Positions 30,191-40,776 of a stretch of DNA of 64,000 bases are shown here, piece after piece (within the stretch, counting starts at the first letter, position 1; each line of letters starts with the position of its first letter). Made by a program: the position numbers and the translations under genes. This DNA comes from Nannochloropsis salina CCMP1776. Lineage: Eukaryota; Sar; Eustigmatophyceae; Eustigmatales; Monodopsidaceae. The notes under the pieces are model-generated. The model searched no databases, was not told the DNA's origin, and worked only from the letters and a program-made list of their open reading frames with translations. The stretch spans positions 632,115 to 696,114 of the forward strand of contig SDOX01000007.1 in NCBI GenBank assembly GCA_004565275.1. Direction: 5' to 3'.

Positions 30191-32830
30191 ATGATGTTTG
30201 CCAATCTCTTTGGTGGCTCTAGGAAGGACATTTTGGACACAGAGGGCTGGCGTCGGAAACGAAATTATGACGGTAAAAATACGAGGGATGTAATTCGAGT
30301 GATGCGTGGGCCGACCGCGCCCTGTGTCCCACAAGTAGAAGTCACTCCTTTCTCTTATTCTCCCGCACTTTCATTATCCTCCAGAGATTGAAAAAGTATT
30401 TGAGAGCGACCGAGAGGAACAGGATCACGAAGAAGAACGAGAACCTACCTGGACGGACGACGTAAGAGGTGCCCGCAGGAAGGCAGGGCGGATGGACCTG
30501 GTGAGTATAGTCCCGTGGCTATTCAAGGCTATTCAAGAAGAGCGTGTAGGACACGTTTGTTGGTGGTGGAAGAGTAAGAGGGGTGGACGTAGGGAACCTC
30601 GACCGACCACGGCGATACTCATTGCAAAATTGTCTTTTTTCCCTCAATCAACAGATCGACGTCTGGAGCACATTGGAGGAACCGAGAGAGAGTGAGGTGC
30701 TGGGAGGAAACGAGGGAAAGAAAGGAGAGAAGGGCAAGGAAGTAAGAAGCGAGATGGTGGAGGTGGTGGTGGAGGCAGAGGACATGGGTCTGGGCATGTT
30801 GGGGATGATGACGGCCGTTGAGAAGGAGACCGCGGGCGCTCGCCGCGAGGAGGAAGACGTGGAGGAGGAGCCAGAGGAGGACGTGAGTGAAGATGCTCTT
30901 CTGAAAACGCTCCTCCGGGCGGTAAAGGTGGCCAAAGAAAGCCGAGAGCACCCTGCGGGCAGCGTCGATATCTCGATTGCGATGGAGGAGAAGGAGGAGG
31001 AAGGGGAGGAGAAGTCCCTTGACTTGCTTGGGCACCACACCCAATTTTTCCAGCCCACTCAGAAGGAGGCTGGGAGACGAGCTTCTCCTATCCAAGACTT
31101 GTTGCGTGGTTTTCGCGGGGTTTTAGGGGGCCGGCGCTCAGCCCCCTCTTCCGCCCCGCTACCGTGTTTTCGGGAGTTGATTGAGGCGCTGAGCACGACC
31201 CAGGCTGATCGCTTGGAAGACTCCGCGCGGCAAATCGCCCACGAGCTAAGGAAGGTGCAAGAATCCCTCCGGATCCGGTTGCCGTACCAGCTTGGTGCCT
31301 TGCGACGGGCGTCGGAGGAGCAACGTCGAGAAATGCAGGCGGAGGAGGAACGGAGAAGCGAGGGGGGTGGGGTCGGCCTCGAACGGATGGAAGACCGGGG
31401 TGCGACGGGGGGGGCGCCCAGGCCGGACGAGGCCTTTGAGGCTGAAATGAGGCGGGGAAATCAATCGGTGGACCAGGTGCTGGCCTTGAGCGAGGCCACG
31501 GGGCAACTCAAGACATACGCCCACGAGTATGTGAATCGAAACGAGGCGATGCTCGCGGAGAAAGACGCGTGGATACAAACATGGCGGGCTAAGCTGGAAA
31601 CTCAGGACACGGAGGTGCGACGTGGCAAAGAGGAGCTGCACGCGATGGACCGGCAGGTGGAGGAGCTTGTCCGCCAGCAGGCCGGTGCGCCCTCGGGCCC
31701 TGCCTCGCCCCCGCCCTCCCCCCCGTCCTCCCTCGCCCTGGTCACGAGCCTTCTCGACCTGATCCGCGCCCCCTCGGGCCACGATATGGTCCAAGCCCGT
31801 TCCGCGCAAGCCGAGCAGCTCGAAAGTATGGAACGGAAACGTCAGCGGGTGGCGACCAATCTACGCTTGGTAGAGAGCTTCGTGGCCCTGTCGCGGGCCT
31901 TGATTCAGCAGGGCAAGGCGCGGGTCTCCGCCCAGGTGGTGGGGATCGAGCAGGAAATCGCCGACGTCCAGGCCAAGCTGCAGGAGAATTTGAGGACGGA
32001 AGTGGTGGGGGCAGCGGCACGGTTGCAGCAAGTGTTGGAATTTTACGAAACCCGAAAAGAGCGGGCAGGGAAAAGCGCCAAATTCCGCGAGCACGAATTG
32101 CGGCAGCATACGTCGTTGTTCGGTCAAGACACCCCCACGGAAACATTGCGCTTGGAGGCGTGCGTGAAGGAGCTGAGGCGCGTCGTCGAGCACTCCAGTC
32201 TGGCGATCGAGCATGCTATGCACAGGTAATTCCTTCTACCCCCTTGCTATGCCTGTAACTCCCCCATTTTGTATTCCCTGTCATGCCCTCGTTGGAGCCG
32301 ACGAAGCCCAGACAAGCCCCGCGACCCTGACGAATGCCCCGCCTTCTCCTCCCCCCTCCAAATTCTCTAGGAATCAAGTCTTTTGGTCGCGCGTGGAGAA
32401 GGCGCTCCCCGAGCCCGTGGCCCGCGCCCTGGGGTGTGTTTTTGAACAGCACATGACCGACCCCAGGACTGTCAATGGCGACGCCAGCAGCCACAGCCAC
32501 AGCACCGGGACCCTCCGTCGTGCTTACTCCCCGCACACGCCGTCCTTGTCCGCCGTGGCGGCTGTGGCTGCGGCCACGACCCTGGCAGGGAATGGGAATC
32601 CCCCGGAGGATGGATTGCCCTCCTTCATACGCGAGCACAGTGGGGAGAGGGAGGGAAAAACGGCTTTGGCCAGGGTGGTGGCGGAGGGAGCGGCGGCCTC
32701 GCAGCAGGAAGAGGAGAAGCAGGCAGCGAGCAGGGAGCGGACGAGGAGGAAGGACGGGGAGGAGGAGGTTGTGATGGGCGTGACGGTGGGGGGGGGAGGC
32801 GAAGCCCAGAGGGAGATGGGTGCGCGGTGA
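30191..32830 (+). CDS. Unrecognised coiled-coil protein, four exons
   Basis: Exons 30191-30272, 30385-30500, 30655-32225 and 32371-32830 give 742 aa. Phases 1, 0 and 2 agree across donors GTAAAA, GTGAGT and GTAATT. The N-terminus (MFANLFGGSRKDILDTEGWRR) precedes an acidic stretch with DREEQDHEEERE. Residues from roughly 250 to 560 are rich in Glu, Arg, Gln and Leu with heptad-like spacing, separated by a Pro/Ser linker (about 405-420). This suggests two long coiled-coil blocks. The C-terminal exon begins NQVFWSRVEKALPEPVARAL and ends in low-complexity Glu/Arg/Gly sequence. I recognise no family. The shape (short folded N-terminus, long coils) would suit a scaffold or tether, but nothing here shows a location. 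An acceptor-like sequence just before the ATG leaves an extra 5' exon possible. Confidence 0.8.
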
Positions 32831-33277
32831 TGTGAAGGGAAGGGCGATGCGGTGGCGACGGGATGGGGGAAGAGATGGAAACAGCACCTCGCGAGACGCA
32901 CATTTGCCAAGGGGTGGTGAAGAAATGCGATGTGTGTGGATGTTTTTTGTGTGCGACGCACTTGTAAGAAACGAGATCGGACGAGGGCGACTGCGACGGG
33001 GGCGGGGCTGAGGGCGGGTGAAATGGATGAGGGAGGACTCAGACATACCACTAAGGACAATGCGCGCGCTTCACGCCCTTCACATGGCTCGCATCAGTCC
33101 AGAGAACCGCAAGGAAAGGGGTGGGGAAGCAAAAAAATCTGTTGTACGAACGTCAATGTAAGTGTGTAAGTTAAACATTCAAATATTCGACGCCCGCTTG
33201 ATCCTCAATGGGAGTGCTCGAACATCACAAGTGCATCTCGCTTCATTTTATATATATATACATTTCGTCTCCGCCCA
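32831..33277. other. Convergent 3' region before FRA10AC1
   Basis: 447 bases between facing stops, with a short TA repeat (tatatatatata, about 33249-33260). No gene was seen. Confidence 0.6.
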
Positions 33278-34393
33278 TTACGTGTCTTTGCCGTCTCTCA
33301 ATATGTCTTCTATCAACGCATCCATCTCCGCCATCGCCTTCTCCCTGCTTGCCTTCCCCTTCGCCTCGAGGGAGGACGGAGCAGCCGCGAGCATCTCGGC
33401 TCCCTCGCTTTCCCGGATCGACGCCCCCCCCTTCAGGCCTTGGGGAACATCTTGAGTTCTGACTCCCTCCTCCGCCTCCATCGTGGGTGCCCTCTCCTTG
33501 CCTCTGCCTCCCTCCCTCCTCTTTTTTTTACTCTCCCTCCCCTCCTGACTCTCACTCCTCCCCCGAAGATCTCCACGCCTCTTCTTTTCCCCTATGTATT
33601 CCTCCTTTCTCCTAGCCCCCAGTCCTCCTTTTCCCCCTCGCGCTTGATCCAAGAGGTTTTTGCAGTCCGGACACAGCCTCACCTTCACCAGCTCGTTCCG
33701 CACCTCCCCTTTCTCACGGTACCTAAAATTGAGTTCGTAGCTCGCCAAACTTTCCCGCGCACGGCAACCAAGACCTAACGAGCCGCAGGCGTACTGCCCA
33801 GTCCCATCTACCACCTGGATGATGGAAATGGATGGATAGACGATGTTAAAGGGAGGTTGAGGGGGATGGAAGACGCCCGCCGGGATGATGAGGAGGGACG
33901 ATGACGGTTCAGGACGGCTCTTTGAAGACTGAAGTGTCTATATGTCACTCCCTCGCCTGGCGCTAAAAATAAGGAGTGTATGGGGCACTCCTCAACACCT
34001 CTCCGAGGCCCCTCCCGGGCCTGAGTCGAGCCTCACATCTCCCTTGTCCCATAGCGTTTAGACCCACCTCTCTCTCCACGCGCCACCGCAAGCCCACTTT
34101 TCCTTCCTTCCACCGACTCAAGTCGGCCAGCACAAATTCCTTGTGCAGCTTGTCGAAGTACCGCTTTGCCATGCGCGCACCCCATGTAGTCACATCGTCG
34201 TCTTCGCCCTTTCTCCACGTAAATCGAAAATGTCGTTTTAGAACGTCGTAGTCCGTCACTATTGGAGGCCGTGGCTTCATTGCTGAGCTTCCATGGCCGG
34301 CCAGTCGGAGGAGCGCTTGATGATCTTCCAAATTCATCCAATCCACCAGGTAATCGGAGCGGACGCAATAGGAGGAAAAGGGAAAAGGTTGCC
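33278..34393 (-). CDS. FRA10AC1-family nuclear protein, 5' end unresolved
   Basis: Two exons are certain: 34393-34068 and 33814-33278 (donor GTGGGT, acceptor ATCCAG, phase 0). The joined sequence follows human FRA10AC1 closely: TDYDVLKRHFRFTWRKGEDD, ARMAKRYFDKLHKEFVLADL, SRWKEGKVGLRWRVEREV, then TGQYACGSLGLGC and LNFRYREKGEVRNELVKVRL followed by CPDC. The Cys pairs (YACGSLGLGC, LCPDC) look like a zinc site. The tail is Lys/Arg- and Glu-rich and poorly conserved. FRA10AC1 is known as a spliceosome-associated nuclear protein. Exon 34393 starts after a good acceptor (tttctctcccag) in phase 1, so at least one more 5' exon is missing from this model. In human the preceding part is the RNRRFHLI region, which I did not find. 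The first in-frame ATG here is at 34337. Confidence 0.9.
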
Positions 34394-34842
34394 CTGGGAG
34401 AGAAACATAAGCAAACCAGGAGGACACGGGTCATTGCGCACCGATTTATGAAGGCATTCATGTGACATGACTTAATCGCATTCCATCAAAAAATACCAAG
34501 AGTGTCATGGGTTTGTCTTGCTGTGCGACTGGTTGGCAAGCCATAGACAGGTAAAGCAACCTGCCCTGCGTTACTACAACCTCAACTACACGCAGAAAGC
34601 CAACACTGCCAAAGCCATCCACGCTGCCTGCTATTTATTCACATGGCTCGCAGTGCCCAACATGTGACTGCAGACAATGACGGTGGTACCCTCGGCATAC
34701 TGTCCATCGGGATTCAGAATTTGTGTTTGTTCTAGCATCCACTTCTGGTGCGTTAACGGCCGCAGAAACGAGGAATCCTATAACATGCACTCATGTCGGC
34801 CCACCTTTTGACGCTTCTGTACCCACCCCAGGGTCTGTACAG
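34394..34842. other. Short divergent region between FRA10AC1 and PME-1
   Basis: It must contain the missing first exon(s) of FRA10AC1 on the minus strand and possibly one of PME-1 on the plus strand. An acceptor-like tgtttgttctag ends at 34735. Neither exon could be fixed with confidence. Confidence 0.45.
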
Positions 34843-36154
34843 ATGCCCATCGCACAGGTCCCTGTCCCGTCGGGATGGCAACAAGCTCAGGTGTTGGTTC
34901 CATCGACCGGGAGCAGCTTTTGTGTCAGCTATGCCGGTGGCAACCTCCTCTCCTCCACTGCTTCCGGGACGCACACGAAGCATGAGACGGCTGAGGGCCG
35001 TCGTCCATCCGGTGAACACACGGACGGGGACCTCGACGACGATTCGGACGCGGACGCGAATGGAGAAGAAACGGTGCTGGTATTTCTCCATGGGGCAGGT
35101 CATACGTCCATGAGCTGGACGTTGCCGTGCCTCGAGTTCGGGAAATTACTCGGCAGCGTCGCGTCGGAAACCTTGATGCTGGCCCCGGACTTGCCGTTCC
35201 ATGGACAGACAAGAGTTCTTCCGGACGACAGAGACATGTCGATGGCGCGGTTGGTGAAGGAGCTCCTGGGATGTTTACAGGCCTGGTTTGCCCTCGGAGG
35301 AAGAGGAAGGGCAGGCGATGCAGGAGTAGGTAGAAAACCACTCAACATGGTCTTTGTGGGGCACAGCTTGGGCGGGGCATGCGCCATTCATTTGGCGCGG
35401 GACCCTGGATTGGCGAGCATAGGCAGGGTGCGAGGACTTTGCGTAGTGGACATGGTGGAGGGGGCCGCCATGCAGTCGTTGGGGCACATGCACGAGCGTG
35501 TGCAGAAGGTCCCCGCACGCTTCGACTCGATCGAGGCAGCGATTGAGTGGTCCGTAGGCGCGGGGCAAATGATTCGAAACGAGGAGTCCGCGGCCTTGTC
35601 CGTGCCGGCCCAGCTGCGGAAGGTAACGGGCGGCAGGCGGAGAGAAGAGGGGAGAGGAGGGGAGGGAGGGAGGGAGGGAAAGGGGGAGGGAGGGGAAGGA
35701 TTTTCAGGTAGCCGGGATAGGGGAAGACAAGGGGAGACCGCCGGATGAAGGGGAAGGGGAGGCGGAGGAGTACTACGAGTGGATTACCGACCTGCGGGAA
35801 AGCGAGCGGTATTGGCGAGGGTGGTTCGGGGGCCTCAGCCTCGCCTTTCTCGCCCTCCCCGCCCCGAAGCTCTTGGTCTTGGCGGGCTACTCCCTCTTGG
35901 AGTCCGACCGAGAGCTGTGCTCGGCCCAGATGCAGGGGGCGTTCGAGGTCCAATTCATGCAAGGGGGGGGGCACGCCCTCCACGAAGATTTCCCTCGGGC
36001 CTGGGCTCGGATCCTCTACCGCTTTCTTCGCTGGAACGGGGTCGTCAGGGAGGGAGGGAGGGAGGGAGAGTGGGGGGGGGGGGGCCAGGGATGGCAGACG
36101 CGGCGGCGCTTCCCCCGCCTGCCCGTCGCCCCACTCTCATTCCCTCCTCCCTGA
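34843..36154 (+). CDS. Protein phosphatase methylesterase 1 (PME-1), alpha/beta hydrolase
   Basis: Exons 34843-35622 and 35708-36154, phase 0 (CGGAAG|GTAACG, TTTTCAG), give 408 aa. PME-1 removes the methyl ester from the C-terminal leucine of the PP2A catalytic subunit. Hallmarks are VLVFLHGAGHTSMSW (oxyanion region), the nucleophile elbow GHSLGGA (active Ser near residue 173), LCVVDMVEGAAMQSL (matching human LCMIDVVEGTAMDAL), IEWSVGAGQMIRNEESA, then SERYWRGWFGGLS and the distal GGGHALHEDFP with the catalytic His. The start is the first ATG before homology. The frame is open further upstream, so an upstream exon is possible. The last 35 residues, after FLRWNGVV, are Gly/Arg/Pro low complexity across a G12 run (about 36071-36082) and may be misread. 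The family normally ends near that point. Confidence 0.94.
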
Positions 36155-36622
36155 CCCTCGCCCCTATGCCTCCTCCTCGCGCTCGCCCCCTCTCCCTTGC
36201 ACTTCCCCCGCCAGAGCCTCCAACTCCCATGGTCCCTCCGCGTTGAGGAGGAGCAACAGCAACAGCAGCAGCAGCAGCACCGGGAGTAGTGGAAGCACCA
36301 GCAGCGGGAGCAAGCGGATTGGCCCTGGTATTGCCCAGGTCCGGTGATGCCGTAACGGCTCGGGACATTGTTTTAAGGCCGTAACGCCTCGGAATGTGGA
36401 TTCACCCGATGTAAGGCGCGATGAGACCATGTAACATAAAGTACCGTGCACTGTATCCTCCACGCCCACCTCGCTGACCGCACCGTGGCTCCCCATGGCG
36501 GCATCCAACCCGGTCCCTCTTCCTCTTCTTTCTTTTGCATTTCAATAAATCCTCTCTTTGCTGAGCCCCTCTACCTCTCTGCTTCCTTCTCCTCCTCCCA
36601 TTCCCTGTCTGGCCCTCCTCCT
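36155..36622. other. Convergent 3' region with AGC microsatellite
   Basis: Between PME-1 and the JmjC gene. It contains an imperfect CAG/AGC repeat (about 36253-36281) that reads as a Ser/Asn-rich string in one frame but has no coding support. AATAAA is at 36544. Confidence 0.55.
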
Positions 36623-38309
36623 TCATCGTCCCCGCCCGCCCTCCTCCCCGCCCTCCTCGCACCTGATCAGCACCCCCAAGTGCTGCAGCGCACCCAGCAC
36701 CCGCCGCTCCCTCACGGTCCACGCCCTGTTCCGACCCTTCGCCCCCCCGCAGAACCTCCCCTCCCTCCCCATCACCGCAACCAACCTCCCCACTCCCCGC
36801 GGCACCCACACTTTTCTTCGGACAAGGCTGCTTAGGTCATCCGCGCCAAAGCCCGCATGCACGAGGTACGCTTCTTCCTCCTCCTCCCCTTCCTCCCCTC
36901 CGTCGGCTGCACCCCCCTGGTCCCTGCCTTCCTGTCCCCTCCCGCCCTCCGCCCCGCCCTCCGCCCCGCCCTCCGCCACGTCCTCTACACGGAACATACT
37001 CGCCAAAGGATTTCGCCGCAGCCATACCCCCACTGGCACGGGCTCAGAAAAGCATACCGTGTGAAACNNNNNNNNNNNNNNNNNNNNNNNNNNNNNNNNN
37101 NNNNNNNNNNNNNNNNNNNNNNNNNNNNNNNNNNNNNNNNNNNNNNNNNNNNNNNNNNNNNNNNNNNCCTCCTCCTCCTCCTCCTCCTCCTCCTCCTCCT
37201 CCTCCTCCTCCTCCTCCTCCTCCTCCTCCTCCTCCTCCTTATCCTCCTCCTCCTCCTTCTTTCCCTCGGCAAGTGAGTCCCCAGCCCCACGTGCTCCCTC
37301 TTCCCTTCCCATCAGACCCCACCACGCACAAGGAGGTAACAACGCCTCGGGCATTTTCGCCAAGGCCCCGAATTTGTCCGAGGCCTCCTGCAGGAGAGTC
37401 CTCACCCTTTCCACCCCCGTCCTCCCTCCCCCCCGCCCTGCGCTCTCCCCCCCCGTCGCCACCATGGCCGTGAAGCGCCCGTCTCCCTCCCCCCACAGCA
37501 ATTGGCGAAGGGCGTGGCTGAAGAGGTCCGCGTAAGTCATCCCGTCCAGGCTCACGTTGATGGAAAGGCTCTCCTCCACGCACTCCACCGCGTGCCACAT
37601 ACCCGCCGGATGGTACAATACGTCCCCAGCCTCCACCTCCACCTCCACCACCTCCCCCCGACCCCCCCCCCGCCTCTCCCAGTCCTTGGAACGAGAAGGC
37701 CGGGTCTCGCAGTCGGTGCACCTTCAGTTGCTCCTCCCCCGCCGGATCCACCACCCCGGCTGGCTGGCGGTAATGCGGCGTGCACCCCCGCACGGGGTTC
37801 GTCAGCCCCCTTCGCAGCCGCCACCGTTTCCGTCCTTTGATTTGCAGGGTTATGTTCTCCTGGAAATCGAAATGGAAAGGGGTGCGGTGGCCCGCTTGGC
37901 TCAAGAAGAGCTCCACCTCCCCCTCGATCACTTGCTTCACGCCTCTTTCCTTCCCACCCCCTAGCCCCAAGGCGGCAATGGTCGAGTCTACCAGAACACC
38001 CTCCAATTCTTCTGGTGCTCGGCAATACACGCTGTGTCCGGCTTCGTACAGGGCCATGGCGCTGCCTGCGTCTTGGACTCGCGCGGTGTTGATGCGTTGG
38101 GAGGGGCCAGAGACGGTCCAGACGCTGATGTTTTCACTCGGCGTAGCTTCCAACAGGGCACGAATGTCTCCACTTTCAAGGCCTTGATCGCACAAGGTTG
38201 TAAAATCATGACCTTTTACCACTAATGGGATCTTTGGGTCGTAGTGATCACGCACGAAGGCGGCGGGGGAGAGGGGAGCTAAGAGCTGGGTGAAGATGTC
38301 CCGCGTCAT
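36623..38309 (-). CDS. JmjC/cupin-4 type 2-oxoglutarate oxygenase, interrupted by an assembly gap
   Basis: An apparently single-exon gene. The start is either the ATG at 38309 (MTRDIFTQLL) or an in-frame ATG at 38465 that adds 52 residues with a basic patch. The N-terminus (PLSPAAFVRDHYDPKIPLVV) and core (RTPFHFDFQENITLQIKGRK plus RW) carry the Fe(II) ligands H-x-D. GDVLYHPAGMWHAVE supplies the distal His. This pattern fits cupin-4 ribosomal-protein hydroxylases (ROXA, NO66, MINA type) better than histone demethylases, but the substrate is a guess. The frame changes between the two halves next to C6 and C10 runs (37654-37659 and 37662-37671). One base fewer gives a continuous core, so an indel is likely. 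Downstream lie a poly-Glu tract, 100 unknown bases and a C-terminal part with LVHAGFGADDLSSLVRRKVW and a winged-helix-like RERRVLGALQHLGVLI. Confidence 0.85.
37068..37167. other. Assembly gap (100 N)
   Basis: Exactly 100 unknown bases, a usual placeholder for a gap of unknown size, inside the coding part of the JmjC gene. Confidence 0.99.
37168..37238. repeat. (CCT)n microsatellite, coding poly-Glu on the minus strand
   Basis: About 23 perfect CCT units abut the gap. Read on the minus strand in the gene's frame they encode glutamate. The repeat probably caused the gap. Confidence 0.95.
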
Positions 38310-38778
38310 GCAGACAGGGCGTTTCCGATGAGCGGATGTGATCGAGCGGACCCCACCAATGGCATTGCAACCGTTTGTATGTGAATAAGAGGATGAATTG
38401 GCCGCCTCGCATTTTCTTTTTTTGCGTCCCTTGGTGTGCTGCGGGGAAAAAGAGGCAGGAGCCATACTGCTCGAGCCAAGGGGGGGAGGTCGACGGCATG
38501 AGTGCGTTTACCAATTTAGCAACTCCTCCACAAGGCCGCGTACAAAGCAGCGTGTTTACATGTACCTGTCTACTTCTTTCACATTTGTTCGACACGGGAT
38601 ACGCAGCTCGGACTCTTATGCCATCGAGGCACAGCGAAAAGACCCTGTGTACGACGCGACTTTCGTGAGGCACTCGCGGATGGCATGTGTTCCTGTATCT
38701 CCTTTTTCAGACCTTTTAAAAGAGACCTTTACGTTTTTTTCTCAAATTTACCCTCATGTACATGCATATCATGCAGCC
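38310..38778. other. Divergent region between the JmjC oxygenase and divinyl reductase
   Basis: About 470 bases, or about 310 if the oxygenase starts at 38465. Holds both promoters. No further gene was seen. Confidence 0.55.
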
Positions 38779-40204
38779 ATGAAGGCAGTTACAGTTTTGC
38801 CGCTGTTCGTGGCCTGTTTGGTGGTCAAGACGACGTTCAGTTTTCTTCCCTGTCCGCTCCCGATGACGCGGTAAGTGCACACTGGGAGCCTTGAAGGCAA
38901 TGATCCATATCGCAATGTGCACGCTTACAAGGCATTTGGGATGCTAGAATTCTGCACGCACATGGGTTAAAAGGCCACGTGAGGGTCTTACAGACGTGTC
39001 CGTCCATTTGTATTTTGGGGGGCATCTTTTGGCACAAACTTGTACTACTCCCCTCCTGCTCGGTGGACGTTCCATTGCTTTTGGGCTATCAACATTTCAC
39101 GTTTACTCTTCGGAATTATCCAGATACGCCACCGCCAAATGGTTCGTGCCATCGTTTCAGGTTGCTACGCCCTACCAATCGCGTTCTCGCCTGCAAATGC
39201 TGCACACAAGTCCTGTGGCTGGCAAACCACCAAGTGAGCTCACTGTCGCTGTGGCGGGCGCGACGGGTTATATTGGCAAGGCCGTTGTACGAGAATGCGT
39301 ACGAAGAGGATATAAAACAAAAGCGTACGTGCGAGAAGAGAGCGTAGAACGGGCAAAGAGCTTGGATTATTTGAAAGGGGCCGAGGTCATTGGGGGCAGC
39401 TTGGATGACAGTGCTGAAGTTGGAGCCAAGCTTTTCCAAGAGCCCGTGGACGTGGTGATATCCTGCATAGCCAGTCGAAGCGGTGCGCCCGCAGATGCCT
39501 GGAAAGTGGATCATCAGGCCAACGTGCATTTGCTGGACGCGTCCTTGCACGCTCCGACGCCCGCTCAGCATTTCGTCATGCTCTCCGCTTTTTGTGTCCG
39601 CAAGCCCGAGCTTGTCTTCCAGCATGCCAAGCTGAAATTTGAGAATTATTTACGGGGGAAGCAGGACGAAATAACCTCTACCATCATCCGGCCCACGGCG
39701 TTCTTCAAAAGCGTAAGCGGGCAGCTTGAAATCGTGCAAAAGGGCTACCCCTACGTCATGTTCGGGGACGGAGAAATTTGCAAGTGCAACCCGATCTCGG
39801 AAGCCGACCTGGCCGAGTACATTGTGAAAAGCATCGACGACCAAAGCATGCACCACCAGGTGCTGGACGTGGGCGGGCCCGACGAGGGATTGACCCCTAA
39901 GCGGCAGGCGGAGATCCTCTTTGAGGTGGTGGGGAAGGAGCCTCGGTTCATCGCCGTGCCGATCGGCTTGTTCGACGCCATCATCGGGACCATCGACTTT
40001 TTCGCGCAATTTTTTGACGGCGCCAAGGACGCGGCGGAGCTGGCGCGCATCGGGAAGTACTATGCCGTGGAGGACATGCTGGCCACTGGCGGGGGCGAGC
40101 AATACGGGCAGATCACGCTGAGAGAGCACTTTGCCCGGATTGCCAAGGAAGGCAATGAGTACGATCCGTACACCACCATGTTTTCCTCGAAGAAAGAGGC
40201 TTGA
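38779..40204 (+). CDS. Divinyl (proto)chlorophyllide a 8-vinyl reductase (DVR), plastid-targeted
   Basis: Two exons, 38779-38870 (GTAAGT donor) and 39124-40204 (ATCCAG acceptor), joined in phase 2, give 390 aa. DVR reduces the 8-vinyl group of divinyl chlorophyllide with NADPH in the plastid, a late step of chlorophyll synthesis. Exon 1 encodes a signal peptide (MKAVTVLPLFVACLVVKTTF) followed by FSFLP, which resembles the Phe-containing cleavage motif of complex-plastid presequences. The transit-like segment continues into exon 2. The NAD(P)-binding loop is VAVAGATGYIGKAVVREC. Family signatures are VDVVISCIASRSG, HFVMLSAFCVRKPELVFQHA, IIRPTAFFKSVSGQLEIV, PYVMFGDGEICKCNPISE and VLDVGGPDEGLTP. 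The 8-vinyl reductase fold is an atypical short-chain dehydrogenase of the NmrA kind. Full length; nothing appears to be missing. Confidence 0.95.
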
Positions 40205-40776
40205 GGGAGGCCGTGGGGTCGCGTGAGAGGTGAAAAAGAAGAGGTGGGAGCTGCCGTAATTGCTGTAAGCACAGTATCAAGAGTAAGCGGCTCCGATGCA
40301 TGTGAACACATCGTAAAAGTAATGAGATCCTGGGGACGAGCCATGCGTCCCAGCCTTTCCTGAGGAACCTCGATTGGATGCGCCGTGCTGGTCTTTCATA
40401 GGTTTGTCTCTCCTCTAAACTGCAGCTTGATTCGCTTCGTCTCGTGGCAATCGTACACACCGCATGTAGACATGGCTCCCTTCCACACAATCACTCTCCT
40501 TCCTTTCGCAGATTATCTACAATTCCAAGGCCCCCGACGTACTTCCTCCTACGACGTGCATGCGATGTCTTTGACCACGGTCTCCCCACCCTTTCTCCCT
40601 CCCCCTTCCCACGCACGCCCGGCATCGGCTTTCGCACCCACTAGCACCACGCCCCGTCCGCCCCTGCCTTCGCGCAGGAAACACCCTGGCCCCATTTTAT
40701 TCCACACGTACATCCTCACAGCATGGGGGGGGGGGGACTACCTCTCCAGCTCCACCATCCACCCTTTCTCCCCCTC
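40205..40776. other. Convergent 3' region between DVR and the WD40 gene
   Basis: 572 bases with a G11 run near 40724-40734. Otherwise pyrimidine-rich. No coding sequence was recognised. Confidence 0.55.
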
